DNA of 64,000 nucleotides from Citrobacter braakii (GTDB lineage: Bacteria > Pseudomonadota > Gammaproteobacteria > Enterobacterales > Enterobacteriaceae): positions 29,466-93,465 of the forward strand of contig NZ_NAEW01000016.1 in assembly GCF_002075345.1 (NCBI RefSeq). Reading direction: 5' to 3'. A program made the position numbers and the translations under genes. Positions 32,000-43,283 of this stretch are shown in pieces; position 1 is the first letter of the stretch; every line of letters starts with the position of its first letter. The notes beneath the pieces are model-generated. The model did no database searches. It saw only the letters and a program-made list of their open reading frames with translations, and was not told the DNA's origin.

Positions 32000-33664
32000 T
32001 CAGGCCACCTTTTCAGCGGGAATGTGGGCATTAACGCGGGTGAGCGTCATCACCGACGCCAGTTTATTCAGGGTACTGCCCAAGGTTTGCGGAATGGCGA
32101 TGGCGGCCACAAAGCGGTCCGGGCGTATCACCACCAGCGCGGCGTTGTGCTGGGCAAACCACGCGCGCAGGCGGTTTTGCGTATCGCCAATGCGGGTAAC
32201 GCCGTCGTGGTTATCCTGATCGGTTTGTATCTGTGTATCCGGCACCACCTGGATAAACTGTGTCTCCAGCGCCTGCCACTGTTGGATCTGCGCCTCGCTC
32301 ATGCCCCACAGCGGGTTACAGCCCCAACCGATCACCGCGAAATTCGGCCCGATGACGTTGTCGAGCAGCGTCACTTCACCTGATTCCAGCGTTACCTTCG
32401 GCTGGATAAACATCTTGCCAACGGGAGAGGTTTTCGCGTCGCCTTCACGTACCAGCGCCCCGGCGTGGTACTGCGGCATCGGCTTAAAGCGCATTTCAAG
32501 GAAGTAGCGTTTGACCGGCGGAATGTAGTTCAGCAGCCAGGAAACCCCGTCGCGCACCGCGCCGTGCCAGCGTTTCGGCGGCGCAAGTACGTTGCCTGCG
32601 GTCACCGAGAGATCGATCATCGCTTTGGCGTGGTCGCGGCGTTCCTGCTGGTAGGTATCCAACAGCGCATCACCGGCTTTGCCCTCAATCACCAGCGCCA
32701 GTTTCCACGCCAGATTGAAAGCATCGCGCATGCCACTGTTGTACCCCTGCCCCTGCCAGACCGGCATAATGTGCGCCGCATCGCCCGCCAGCAGCACGCG
32801 GTCAATGCGAAAACGTTCGGCCAGACGTGCGTTATGGGTATATACGCGCTGGCGGATCAGCTCGACGTTGTCCGGGTTCGGCAGCACTTTGCTCAAAAGC
32901 TGGCGCATATTCTGCGGTTCGCTGAGCTGCGCTTCGGTTTCCCCTGGCATTACCATAAATTCAAAGCGGCGCACCGCGTGCGGCAGCGCGGCGGAGACAT
33001 ACGGGCGCACCGGATCGCAGCACAGATACACATGCGGCGTGCTGAGCGGATCGTTAGCGATATCCACCACAATCCACTGATTCGGCGCGGTTTTGCCTTC
33101 AAATGGCACATTCAGCGAACGTCTGACGTTGCTGGCCCCACCGTCGCAGGCCACCAGCCACTGAGCTTTCACCGTTTCACGCTGGCCATCCGGCGCTTTC
33201 AGGTTCAACGTCACTTCACCATTTTTCTGGCTGAAGGCTTCCAGTTCGCGGGAGAACAGGCAGCGCACGTTGGGAAAACGCGACAGCCCTTCCAGCATCA
33301 CCGCGTCTACCTGCGGCTGAATAAACGCGTTGCGGCGCGACCAGCCAAATTCGTCGGTCATCGGCTGGATATCAGCAAAACAGCGCCCTTTCGGGGTGAG
33401 AAAGCGCATCGCATGCCACGGCGTGGTGTGCGGCAGAACATTTTCGACCAGACCGACGGACTGCATGGTGCGCAGCGCTTCATCGTCAATGCCGATGGCG
33501 CGAGGATAGTCGATAAGGGTATCGAGCTTCTCCACCACCAACACCTCAATGCCCATCTGGCCAAGATAGTTCGCCATCATCAGCCCTACCGGACCGGCTC
33601 CGGCAATCGCTACCTGCACGGTGTGCTGCACAGCGGGTTGGATATCTGGATTTATTGTTGTCAT
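32000..33664 (-). CDS. mhpA: 3-(3-hydroxyphenyl)propionate hydroxylase
   Basis: A 554-residue FAD monooxygenase of the PHBH class, as long as E. coli MhpA, making 2,3-dihydroxyphenylpropionate. The dinucleotide motif GAGPVG lies at 22-27, the DG motif in [14 protein letters not shown] and the GD motif in [17 protein letters not shown]. It is the first gene of the catabolic operon, divergent from mhpR with an MhpR operator between. A 425-residue open frame on the opposite strand is a shadow. Confidence 0.97.
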   Translation of the reverse strand: MTTINPDIQPAVQHTVQVAIAGAGPVGLMMANYLGQMGIEVLVVEKLDTLIDYPRAIGIDDEALRTMQSVGLVENVLPHTTPWHAMRFLTPKGRCFADIQPMTDEFGWSRRNAFIQPQVDAVMLEGLSRFPNVRCLFSRELEAFSQKNGEVTLNLKAPDGQRETVKAQWLVACDGGASNVRRSLNVPFEGKTAPNQWIVVDIANDPLSTPHVYLCCDPVRPYVSAALPHAVRRFEFMVMPGETEAQLSEPQNMRQLLSKVLPNPDNVELIRQRVYTHNARLAERFRIDRVLLAGDAAHIMPVWQGQGYNSGMRDAFNLAWKLALVIEGKAGDALLDTYQQERRDHAKAMIDLSVTAGNVLAPPKRWHGAVRDGVSWLLNYIPPVKRYFLEMRFKPMPQYHAGALVREGDAKTSPVGKMFIQPKVTLESGEVTLLDNVIGPNFAVIGWGCNPLWGMSEAQIQQWQALETQFIQVVPDTQIQTDQDNHDGVTRIGDTQNRLRAWFAQHNAALVVIRPDRFVAAIAIPQTLGSTLNKLASVMTLTRVNAHIPAEKVA

Positions 33665-33807
33665 TTCAGAACCTCACTACTCGGACAAAATGCAATTGCA
33701 GACCCTGGTGAGGCGCAATTGTTTTTTGTTAAAATAATGTGAATAATTTTTTATTGTGCGGTCAGTATAGAAGTGAGTTTTTGCGCTACAATCAAAACAT
33801 GCCTGGA

Positions 33808-33824
33808 TGTGCACTAAGTGCACC
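33808..33824. promoter_or_regulatory. MhpR operator
   Basis: On the minus strand the sequence is GGTGCACTTAGTGCACA, a palindrome that differs only in the three central bases from the MhpR site I recall upstream of E. coli mhpA. It lies between the divergent mhpA and mhpR, 33 bp before mhpR. A CRP half-site TGTGA is also present in the gap. Confidence 0.75.
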
Positions 33825-33856
33825 ACGTTGTTTTAACTGTATATTTGTCAATAAAT

Positions 33857-34669
33857 ATGAAAAGTGACGACAGTACCGAATACAAAACCGTGCGCGGGTT
33901 AACGCGCGGACTAATGTTATTAAATATGTTAAATCGTCTCGACGGCGGGGCCAGCGTTGGCCTGCTGGCAGAGCTGAGCGGCCTGCACCGCACCACGGTC
34001 AGGCGACTACTGGAAACCCTGCAGGATGAGGGTTACGTCCGGCGCAGTCTGTCCGATGACAGCTTTCGCTTAACCATTAAGGTCCGTCAGCTCAGTGAGG
34101 GATTTCGTGACGAGCAGTGGATTTCTGCGCTCGCCGCCCCGCTGTTGGGAGATTTGCTGCGCGAGGTCATCTGGCCGACCGACGTTTCCACGCTGGATGT
34201 GGACGCGATGGTAGTGCGTGAAACCACCCATCGCTTCAGCCGCCTGTCGTTTCATCGGGCGATGGTCGGGCGTCGTTTGCCGCTGCTGAAAACCGCATCC
34301 GGCCTGACCTGGCTGGCATTTAGCCCGGAGAATGAACGTCAGGAACTGATTGAAATGCTGGCTTCACGACCGGGAGATGAGTTCCAGTTGGCGCGCGAAC
34401 CGCTGAAGCTCGACGCCATTTTGAGCCGTGCGCGAAAAGACGGTTTTGGCCAGAACTTTCGCGGTTGGGATCAGGAGGAGAAAATCGCCTCCATCGCCGT
34501 CCCCATTCGCAGTGAACAGCGGGTGATCGGCTGCCTGAATCTGGTGTATATGGCCAGCGCCATGACCATCGAACAGGCCGCGGAAAAACATCTTCCGGCC
34601 TTACAAAAGGTGGCGAAACAGATAGAGGACGGCGTTGAGTCGCAGGAGATTTTGGTTGCCGGGAGGTGA
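33857..34669 (+). CDS. mhpR: MhpR, IclR-family activator of the mhp operon
   Basis: A 270-residue IclR-type regulator. The N-terminal winged helix-turn-helix (about 10-70) includes VGLLAELSGLHRTTVRRLLETL. The C-terminal effector domain (about 80-250) includes VDAMVVRETTHRFSRLSFHR. It activates mhpA-T in response to hydroxyphenylpropionates. The ATG at 33857 is chosen by homology; a GTG at 33818 lies in the operator. The C-terminus is a few residues shorter than the E. coli protein. Confidence 0.95.
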   Translation: MKSDDSTEYKTVRGLTRGLMLLNMLNRLDGGASVGLLAELSGLHRTTVRRLLETLQDEGYVRRSLSDDSFRLTIKVRQLSEGFRDEQWISALAAPLLGDLLREVIWPTDVSTLDVDAMVVRETTHRFSRLSFHRAMVGRRLPLLKTASGLTWLAFSPENERQELIEMLASRPGDEFQLAREPLKLDAILSRARKDGFGQNFRGWDQEEKIASIAVPIRSEQRVIGCLNLVYMASAMTIEQAAEKHLPALQKVAKQIEDGVESQEILVAGR

Positions 34670-34804
34670 GATGGATCACAGTTAAGCGGATCATCTGATT
34701 AATAGCTGAGATAACTCACTCACCGACCGATATAACACTGTGGCGTCTTGCCCTAAATATATCTTCATCACATAGTGTGCATTCGTTTTCTGCCAGGAGG
34801 CTGC

Positions 34805-35113
34805 ATGTTAAAGGTCATTGCCGAAGATTTCATCAAACCTGAGTATATTGAAACCGTTCTCCCTTGGTACCGTGAGCTAATATCGGCGACGAAGAAAGAG
34901 CCGCAATGCATTGCTTATGACCTCTATATTGATGAAAAAGATCCGGGGCATTTTATTTTTATCGAAGAATGGCCAAACCACGCGGCTCTCGATGAACATT
35001 GTGCCAGTGAGCATTTCCGGCGACTTGTGCCGTTAATCGATCAATACACGCGCCAGGAAGCACGTTACATACTGATGGATGACGTGGTAATTCCAGGTGC
35101 CTCATCAAAATAA
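34805..35113 (+). CDS. ABM-domain monooxygenase-like protein
   Basis: A 102-residue protein of the antibiotic-biosynthesis-monooxygenase fold, starting MLKVIAEDFIKPEYIE and carrying the family patterns PQCIAYDLYIDEKDP, FIFIEEWPNHAALDEH and HFRRL. YgiN-type relatives oxidise quinols or small aromatics without cofactor; this substrate is unknown. AGGAGG ends 4 nt before the ATG at 34805, so that start is preferred over the longer frame from 34775. It lies between mhpR and a bidirectional terminator, possibly its own transcription unit. Confidence 0.8.
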   Translation: MLKVIAEDFIKPEYIETVLPWYRELISATKKEPQCIAYDLYIDEKDPGHFIFIEEWPNHAALDEHCASEHFRRLVPLIDQYTRQEARYILMDDVVIPGASSK

Positions 35114-35176
35114 AAAAACAGAATGGAATTTGCTATTTGGCTCAAATGGATATTCCCTTCTGACAAAAATACGCAT

Positions 35177-35222
35177 AAAAAAACCGAAACCCCGCTTCTG
35201 AAGAGAGCAGGATTTCGGTTTT
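35177..35222. terminator. Bidirectional terminator
   Basis: A stem of AAAACCGAAA with TTTCGGTTTT encloses a 22-nt loop, with A's on the left and T's on the right, between the convergent ABM gene and the cold-shock-domain gene. It can terminate both. Confidence 0.75.
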
Positions 35223-35240
35223 CATTCACTCTGAAGGGCT

Positions 35241-35717
35241 TCAGACCTTAAGCAGTTTCACCGTCTCGTCGATATCGATTTCATCTTCCGAGAAGATCAG
35301 CGTCGTGCCCTGGAAGGTGGTGATGGCCAGCTTTTTCAGCGTGCGCATTTCACCAGGCTTCACGTCTGATTTCGGTCGGATGCTGTTCATCAGCACACCA
35401 ACGGACAGCACCGCATTTTCTTTGTCGATACGAGTCTCAGCAGGGACTTCTTCGCTGTAGACCAGGTAAGACTTGATCGCCGTGAGCTTCAGACGCTCGC
35501 CCGCGATATAGATGTATTTGCTGTCGGGTATGACTTTTACCGCGTAGGCAGATAAGCCTTTGTTGTTGGTGGTAGGCTCAAAGGTCACCGCCGCGTCTTT
35601 CTTGATCAGCTCAGGATTAGCAACCTTAATCACATGAAAATAGCGGTTGTCGCCGTTTTCATCTTTGATAAATCCAAAGCCTTTATCTTTAAACCACGTT
35701 GTGATTGTTCCGTTCAT
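35241..35717 (-). CDS. Cold-shock-domain protein with extra C-terminal domain
   Basis: A 158-residue protein. Residues 1-65 form a CspA-like nucleic-acid-binding domain with RNP1 KGFGFIK and an altered RNP2 (YFHVIKV). The remaining 90 residues, KYIYIAGERLKLTAIKSYLV onward, are not a cold-shock domain and resemble nothing I can name. They contain strand-rich segments and end in an acidic EDEIDIDETVKLLKV. Binding of single-stranded nucleic acid is likely; the role of the C-terminus is unknown. GGAAA lies ahead of the ATG. Confidence 0.75.
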   Translation of the reverse strand: MNGTITTWFKDKGFGFIKDENGDNRYFHVIKVANPELIKKDAAVTFEPTTNNKGLSAYAVKVIPDSKYIYIAGERLKLTAIKSYLVYSEEVPAETRIDKENAVLSVGVLMNSIRPKSDVKPGEMRTLKKLAITTFQGTTLIFSEDEIDIDETVKLLKV

Positions 35718-35803
35718 TGCTGTTTCCGCCTGATTAAACCTATTACTTGTAGAGTATACCTACTCAATTTGCGCGCAGTGTAAAACACAGGCCATGTCTT
35801 TGG

Positions 35804-36049
35804 CTACTCGTTACCCCAACGATTGAGGAACTCCGCGATATCATCGATACGCTGTGCGTCGACTCCAGCCTCGGTTGCCATCTCCTGCTGCGCTTCTTCG
35901 CTGATCTCTTCATTGTCCATCAAACGAGTGATCAATTGCTGGAAGTAGTGTGCCAGTGCGTCGCGTTCTGTATCGCTCACCGGCTTTGCAGCTTCAGTCG
36001 CGTATTCGTCGGCGATATCATAAAATTTTAGCGGAATGTCGTTGTTCAT
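35804..36049 (-). CDS. ymjA: YmjA, DUF2543 protein
   Basis: An 81-residue acidic, helical protein almost identical to E. coli YmjA over [20 protein letters not shown] and the C-terminal [11 protein letters not shown]. Function unknown. The ATG has GGAG 7 nt upstream. In E. coli the gene lies elsewhere on the chromosome, so it has moved here or the surrounding block differs. Confidence 0.88.
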   Translation of the reverse strand: MNNDIPLKFYDIADEYATEAAKPVSDTERDALAHYFQQLITRLMDNEEISEEAQQEMATEAGVDAQRIDDIAEFLNRWGNE

Positions 36050-36428
36050 CGGGTGCTCCGGGGTAAATGCGTGTGCCAGCAGTTGCCTGCCGCGTCTGGT
36101 GTGAATGATAGCATTCTTATTTCATGGTTCGCGATATGTTTTATTGGCTGCAATACGTTGCATATATCAACACTATTTTCTGGAGCCGCTTCGAATTTAA
36201 TAAATCTACTCTTATTTAAATGACGTTTTTTTTCAGTACAAGATAATGGCTGCGAATTAAATAAAGAGTCGCAAAGGAAATATTCAATTACTTTAATTGT
36301 AATTTCATTATCGATCTCTGCCATCTGCTATTGGCCCAATCTCATCGTTAGTCGCCCATTTGCCCACATTCATCTTCTGGGTAACACTCTACGATGACAC
36401 CACTGACCCAACATGTGGAGCAAACACT
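36050..36428. other. Gap between ymjA and the MBL-fold gene
   Basis: About 380 bp without a convincing gene. A 92-codon minus-strand ORF (36046-36324) ends on the ymjA ATG but has no good ribosome-binding site and no family resemblance. The sequence is AT-rich in the middle. Just before 36429, GGAG (36417-36420) serves the next gene. Confidence 0.45.
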
Positions 36429-37205
36429 ATGAACATCACGCAAATCCGTAACGCCACACAGCGCATCACCTTTGGCGGTAAAACCTTTCTGATCGATCCA
36501 ATGCTGGCGGCAAAAGGGACTTATCCGGGCTTTACCGGAACGGCACGCGCCGAGATCCGCAACCCGACTGTGGAACTGCCCGTTGATGTCGACACCCTGC
36601 TCAACGTCGATGCGCTGATCGTGACCCATCTGCATGAAGATCATTGGGATGAGGCTGCTGCTCGTATCGTACCGAAAGACAAACCGATCTATGTACAAAA
36701 TGAGCAGGATAAGCAGGTGCTGCGAAAGCAGGGTTTCACGCAACTGACCGTACTGGCACACAGCACCACGCTCGGCGACATCACCCTGCGTAAAACCGGC
36801 GGCCAGCACGGTTCGGATCGCGCTTACGCCATCCCGCAAATGGCGGAGCGTCTGGGTGATGCCTGCGGGGTTATCTTCCAGCATCCGGCGGAAAAAACGC
36901 TGTATCTGATCGGGGACACTCTCTGGCGCGACGAGGTGGAAACCAACATGCGGACGTTCCTGCCTGGCGTGGTTATTTTGAACGCAGGTTTTGCCCACGT
37001 TATCGGGTTTGGCCCAATCATCATGGGCGCAGAAGATGTGCTAAAAACCCACTTCACGCTGCCCGAAGCACAAATTGTGGCGACCCACATGGAGGCAATT
37101 AACCACTGTCTTCTGACTCGCGCGGCTCTAAAAGAGTACGCCCACGATAACCAGATTGCGCAATTTGTTAACGTACCGGAAGATGGCGAAACCCTGACGT
37201 TTTAA
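36429..37205 (+). CDS. Metallo-beta-lactamase-fold hydrolase (UlaG-like)
   Basis: This 258-residue cytoplasmic protein has the metal-binding motif THLHEDHWDEA (HxHxDH), a further metal aspartate in LIGDTLWRDEV and a C-terminal histidine region ATHMEAINHC. It resembles the UlaG/RomA branch of the superfamily, which includes lactonases and phospholipases, but the substrate cannot be told. The ATG at 36429 with GGAG 8 nt upstream is preferred over the longer frame. It lies 18 bp before an AraC-type regulator on the same strand, so the two form an operon. Confidence 0.85.
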   Translation: MNITQIRNATQRITFGGKTFLIDPMLAAKGTYPGFTGTARAEIRNPTVELPVDVDTLLNVDALIVTHLHEDHWDEAAARIVPKDKPIYVQNEQDKQVLRKQGFTQLTVLAHSTTLGDITLRKTGGQHGSDRAYAIPQMAERLGDACGVIFQHPAEKTLYLIGDTLWRDEVETNMRTFLPGVVILNAGFAHVIGFGPIIMGAEDVLKTHFTLPEAQIVATHMEAINHCLLTRAALKEYAHDNQIAQFVNVPEDGETLTF

Positions 37206-37223
37206 TATCCACAAAGGAATCGT

Positions 37224-38174
37224 ATGCAACCGCTTAACGTCGCCATTGTTGCCGTGGAAGATTTCAGCCCGTTTCACTTCTCGGTGCCGTGCATCATTTT
37301 CAGTGACAAAGTAGCGGCGAAGAAACGCTTCGAGGTGCAACTTTGCGCCGAACAGCCAGGTATCGTTTCCTCGCAGGATGGCTTTTCCATTACCGCAGCT
37401 CACGGCTATGAAGCGGTGGAGGCCGCCGACATCGTGGTGCTCCCCTACTGGGGCACCACGGCACATCGTCCACCACAAAGCCTGCTTGATGCGCTCAACC
37501 ATGCGCGACAAAACGGCGCACAGATTGTCGGGCTATGTCTGGGGGCATTTGTCCTCGGCTATGCCGGTCTGCTCGATGGCAAACGGGCGGCTACGCATTG
37601 GGAGTTCGAGCAAGATTTTCAGGCGCGCTTTCCGGCAGCCCGTCTGGATATTAACGCGCTGTACGTGGATGACGACGGCATAATTACCTCGGCAGGCACC
37701 GCCGCCGCGCTGGATTGCTGTCTGTACGTCATCCGTCAGCGTTTTGGCAGCACGGCGGCGAATCAGATTGCCCGACGGATGATTGTGCCGCCGCATCGTG
37801 AGGGCGGCCAGGCACAGTTTATCGAGCAACCCGTGGCGAAAAACACCCAGGATCAGCGCATCAACGTCCTGCTCGACTATTTGCGCCAGCATCTCCACGA
37901 ACCGCATAATCTCGACGAGCTGGCGCAGCGGGTGATGATGAGCCGTCGCACTTTAACCCGTCATTTTATGAAGGCCACCGGGTCAAGCGTGGCCGAATGG
38001 TTGATTGCCGAGCGTCTGCGCCGTAGTCAGATACTGCTGGAGTCCAGCCAGTTACCCGTTGAACGCATCGCCGAACAGGTCGGTTTCCAGTCGCCCATCA
38101 CCTGGCGGCAGCATTTTAAATCCCACTTTGGCGTTAGCCCGGCTGAATGGCGTAAAACCTTTCGCGGCGATTAG
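37224..38174 (+). CDS. GATase1-like AraC-family regulator
   Basis: A 316-residue FtrA/GlxA-type regulator. Residues 1-190 form a DJ-1/PfpI-like domain with the nucleophile-elbow cysteine in GLCLGAFVLGYAG. Residues 215-316 carry two helix-turn-helix motifs of the AraC type (LDELAQRVMMSRRTLTRHF and VERIAEQVGFQSPITWRQHF). The signal is unknown. AAGGA lies 6 nt before the ATG. It likely controls its operon partner, the MBL-fold hydrolase. The stop codon overlaps that of the convergent methyltransferase gene. Confidence 0.88.
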   Translation: MQPLNVAIVAVEDFSPFHFSVPCIIFSDKVAAKKRFEVQLCAEQPGIVSSQDGFSITAAHGYEAVEAADIVVLPYWGTTAHRPPQSLLDALNHARQNGAQIVGLCLGAFVLGYAGLLDGKRAATHWEFEQDFQARFPAARLDINALYVDDDGIITSAGTAAALDCCLYVIRQRFGSTAANQIARRMIVPPHREGGQAQFIEQPVAKNTQDQRINVLLDYLRQHLHEPHNLDELAQRVMMSRRTLTRHFMKATGSSVAEWLIAERLRRSQILLESSQLPVERIAEQVGFQSPITWRQHFKSHFGVSPAEWRKTFRGD

Positions 38175-38779
38175 CCACGTTTTTGCGCCAGCCAGATGGT
38201 ATGCCCGGCGCAGTGCGGATCTTCCATCACCATCTCTACCACCACAAAACCGTGCGCTGACAGCAATGCGCGGTATTCATCCGGCGCGAGGCTGGCGTGA
38301 AACAGCGGTTCGCCCTCAAATTGCCCCATCGCGATACCGTTTTCCGTCCCGCTGGTAAACATCAGCGCGCTGCCGGGACGGCTGAGTCGGTCAAAAATCG
38401 GGAACATCTTTTGCTGATCCTGCTGAGTTAAATGGAAAAAGCTGTCCCAGGCGATCAGACCATCGAAAGTCTCGTTAAGTCCCAGCTCGCGCATATCCTG
38501 CTCCAGCCAGCGCTGTGCGGGAAAAGAGTGCCGGGCCCGCGCCAGCATCGCCGCAGAACCATCAATTCCCGTAAGCGGAAAGCCTTGCTGAATAAAATAA
38601 CCAGCAATCGGCTGACCGTTGCCGCAGCCAATATCCACAATGCTGCCCTGTCCGCCCATCACGGTGATGAACTTATCCAGCCAGCTTTTCTCGAACAGTG
38701 CGCGTGAACGCTGGCTGGCAAAGGCCTCCGCATGACGTTGGTAGATGGACAGAATGTTGTTTGCCGCAGAGTCGCTCAC
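38171..38779 (-). CDS. Class I SAM-dependent methyltransferase
   Basis: A 202-residue Rossmann methyltransferase with motif I VDIGCGNGQPIAGY, the acidic motif II in GIDGSAAMLARAR and the motif IV region LIAWDSFFHL. It starts with GTG behind GAGGA. The acceptor substrate is unknown. It converges with the AraC-type gene, their stop codons overlapping, and is divergent from lacI. Confidence 0.85.
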   Translation of the reverse strand: MSDSAANNILSIYQRHAEAFASQRSRALFEKSWLDKFITVMGGQGSIVDIGCGNGQPIAGYFIQQGFPLTGIDGSAAMLARARHSFPAQRWLEQDMRELGLNETFDGLIAWDSFFHLTQQDQQKMFPIFDRLSRPGSALMFTSGTENGIAMGQFEGEPLFHASLAPDEYRALLSAHGFVVVEMVMEDPHCAGHTIWLAQKRG

Positions 38780-38880
38780 GATGTCCTCACTTTTTTATGT
38801 TGTTAAGCATCACGACGATAAATCCTCCAGCACACGATCTGCAACCCTGGAATGCGCCTCGCAGAACCAATGCGCAAATA

Positions 38881-38908
38881 CCCCAAAACCGTCCCGCTGT
38901 GGCATCAT
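38881..38908 (+). promoter_or_regulatory. Probable weak lacI promoter
   Basis: The -10 CATCAT sits in TGGCATCATAGCGC, which matches the E. coli lacI promoter segment with one change. The aligned -35, CCCCAA, is very poor with a 16-bp spacer, consistent with low constitutive expression. Confidence 0.5.
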
Positions 38909-38943
38909 AGCGCGCAGATAACGTCATGACAGGGGTGATAAAC

Positions 38944-40026
38944 GTGAAACCGGTAACGCTATACGATGTGGCAGACCATGCAGGAGTCTCTTACCAGACC
39001 GTCTCGCGCGTCGTGAATCAGGCCAGCCACGTTTCCGCAAAAACCCGACAGAAAGTTGAGGCCGCGATGGCGGAGCTCAATTACATCCCCAACCGTGTCG
39101 CACAGCAGCTGGCGGGCAAACAGACGCCGCTGATTGGCGTCGTGACGGCGAACCTTGCCCTGCACGCCCCCTCGCAAATCGTTGCCGCCATAAAATCCCG
39201 CGCCGACCAGTCCGGGGCCAGCGTGGTGATCGCCATGGTCGAACGTAGCGGCGTTGAGGCATGTAAAGCCGCAGTCCACAACCTGCTTTCTCAACGCGTA
39301 ACCGGGCTTATCATCAACTACCCGCTGGATGAAGAAGACGCCATTGCCGTGGCTGCCGCCTGCGGCACGGTGCCGGTACTGTTTCTCGATGTCTCTGATC
39401 AGACGCCAATTAACAGCGTGATTTTCTCCCATGACGACGGCGCACGTCTCGGCGTTGAACATCTGGTGCAGCATGGGCATCAGCGTATCGCCCTGCTGAG
39501 CGGGCCACACACTTCGGTTTCGGCAAGGCTTCGCCATGCGGGGTGGCATAAATATCTGGCGCACTACCAGCTGCAACCCACCGCGGAGCTGGAAGGCGAC
39601 TGGAGCGCGATGTCAGGTTTTCAGCAAACGCTGCATATGCTTAATGGTGGTAATCTCCCCACCGCCATGCTGGTCGCTAACGATCAAATGGCGCTGGGCG
39701 CGATGCGGGCAATCAGCGAGTTCGGTCTGCGGGTGGCGGTTGATATCTCGGTGATTGGCTACGATGACACCGAAGACAGCGCCTGCTACATCCCACCACT
39801 GACCACCATCAGGCAGGATTTTCCGTTACTGGGTGAAACCAGCGTCGACAGACTGCTGCAACTTCCCCGTGGGACCTCAAGCGTGGGCAACCAACTGCTG
39901 CCCGTAACCCTGGTTAAGCGCAATACGGTTCTGCCTCCTGATACGCAACCCCTCTCACCCCAGGTGCTGGCCGACTCACTGATCCAGCTAGCGCGGCAAG
40001 TTTCGCAGCTCACACCTAAATTGTGA
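38944..40026 (+). CDS. lacI: Lac repressor (GTG start)
   Basis: A 360-residue repressor, the same length as in E. coli. The helix-turn-helix LYDVADHAGVSYQTVSRVVN is almost unchanged, so operator specificity should be conserved. The hinge NRVAQQLAGKQ, the inducer-binding core and the C-terminal leucine heptad LADSLIQLARQVSQL for tetramerisation are present. The start is GTG at 38944, behind GGGGTG, giving MKPVTLYDVA as in E. coli; an ATG at 38926 would add six residues. The stop codon lies inside operator O3. Confidence 0.97.
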   Translation: MKPVTLYDVADHAGVSYQTVSRVVNQASHVSAKTRQKVEAAMAELNYIPNRVAQQLAGKQTPLIGVVTANLALHAPSQIVAAIKSRADQSGASVVIAMVERSGVEACKAAVHNLLSQRVTGLIINYPLDEEDAIAVAAACGTVPVLFLDVSDQTPINSVIFSHDDGARLGVEHLVQHGHQRIALLSGPHTSVSARLRHAGWHKYLAHYQLQPTAELEGDWSAMSGFQQTLHMLNGGNLPTAMLVANDQMALGAMRAISEFGLRVAVDISVIGYDDTEDSACYIPPLTTIRQDFPLLGETSVDRLLQLPRGTSSVGNQLLPVTLVKRNTVLPPDTQPLSPQVLADSLIQLARQVSQLTPKL

Positions 40027-40039
40027 ACGCATAACAATT
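40019..40039 (+). promoter_or_regulatory. lac operator O3
   Basis: The core TTGTGAACGCATAACAA differs from E. coli O1 at only two positions and includes the lacI stop codon. Its centre is 91 bp upstream of the O1 centre, as in E. coli, where O3 is a much poorer match. Confidence 0.85.
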
Positions 40040-40040
40040 G

Positions 40041-40056
40041 TGTGAGTCAGTTCACT
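40041..40056 (+). promoter_or_regulatory. CRP site of the lac promoter
   Basis: TGTGAGTCAGTTCACT aligns with the E. coli lac CRP site in sequence and in distance to the -35 element. It is immediately adjacent to O3. Confidence 0.85.
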
Positions 40057-40073
40057 CATTGAGCGCCCCATCC

Positions 40074-40103
40074 TTTACAGTTGGGATCGCTTATTCGTAT
40101 TTT
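40074..40103 (+). promoter_or_regulatory. lacZY promoter
   Basis: The -35 TTTACA is identical to that of E. coli lac; the -10 is TATTTT (E. coli TATGTT), with the same 18-bp spacer. Confidence 0.85.
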
Positions 40104-40109
40104 GATTGA

Positions 40110-43231
<3,122 letters not shown>

Positions 43232-43238
43232 TAATAAT

Positions 43239-43260
43239 CGGGCAGGTTCCCCCCTGCCCG
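43239..43260 (+). other. lacZ-lacY intercistronic hairpin
   Basis: A perfect 8-bp stem CGGGCAGG/CCTGCCCG with a 6-nt loop follows the lacZ stop. The same structure exists in E. coli lacZ-lacY with a different loop. It probably affects message stability and polarity. Confidence 0.7.
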
Positions 43261-43283
43261 CATTCATCGTAAGGAAGTCCATT

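Noticed and set aside
32465..33742. 425-codon plus-strand ORF
   Set aside because: It is antisense to the whole of mhpA, which has full family motifs; high GC creates long antisense frames.
36046..36324. 92-codon minus-strand ORF ending on the ymjA start
   Set aside because: The ATGA overlap looks like coupling, but there is no ribosome-binding site or homology, and ymjA has its own GGAG.
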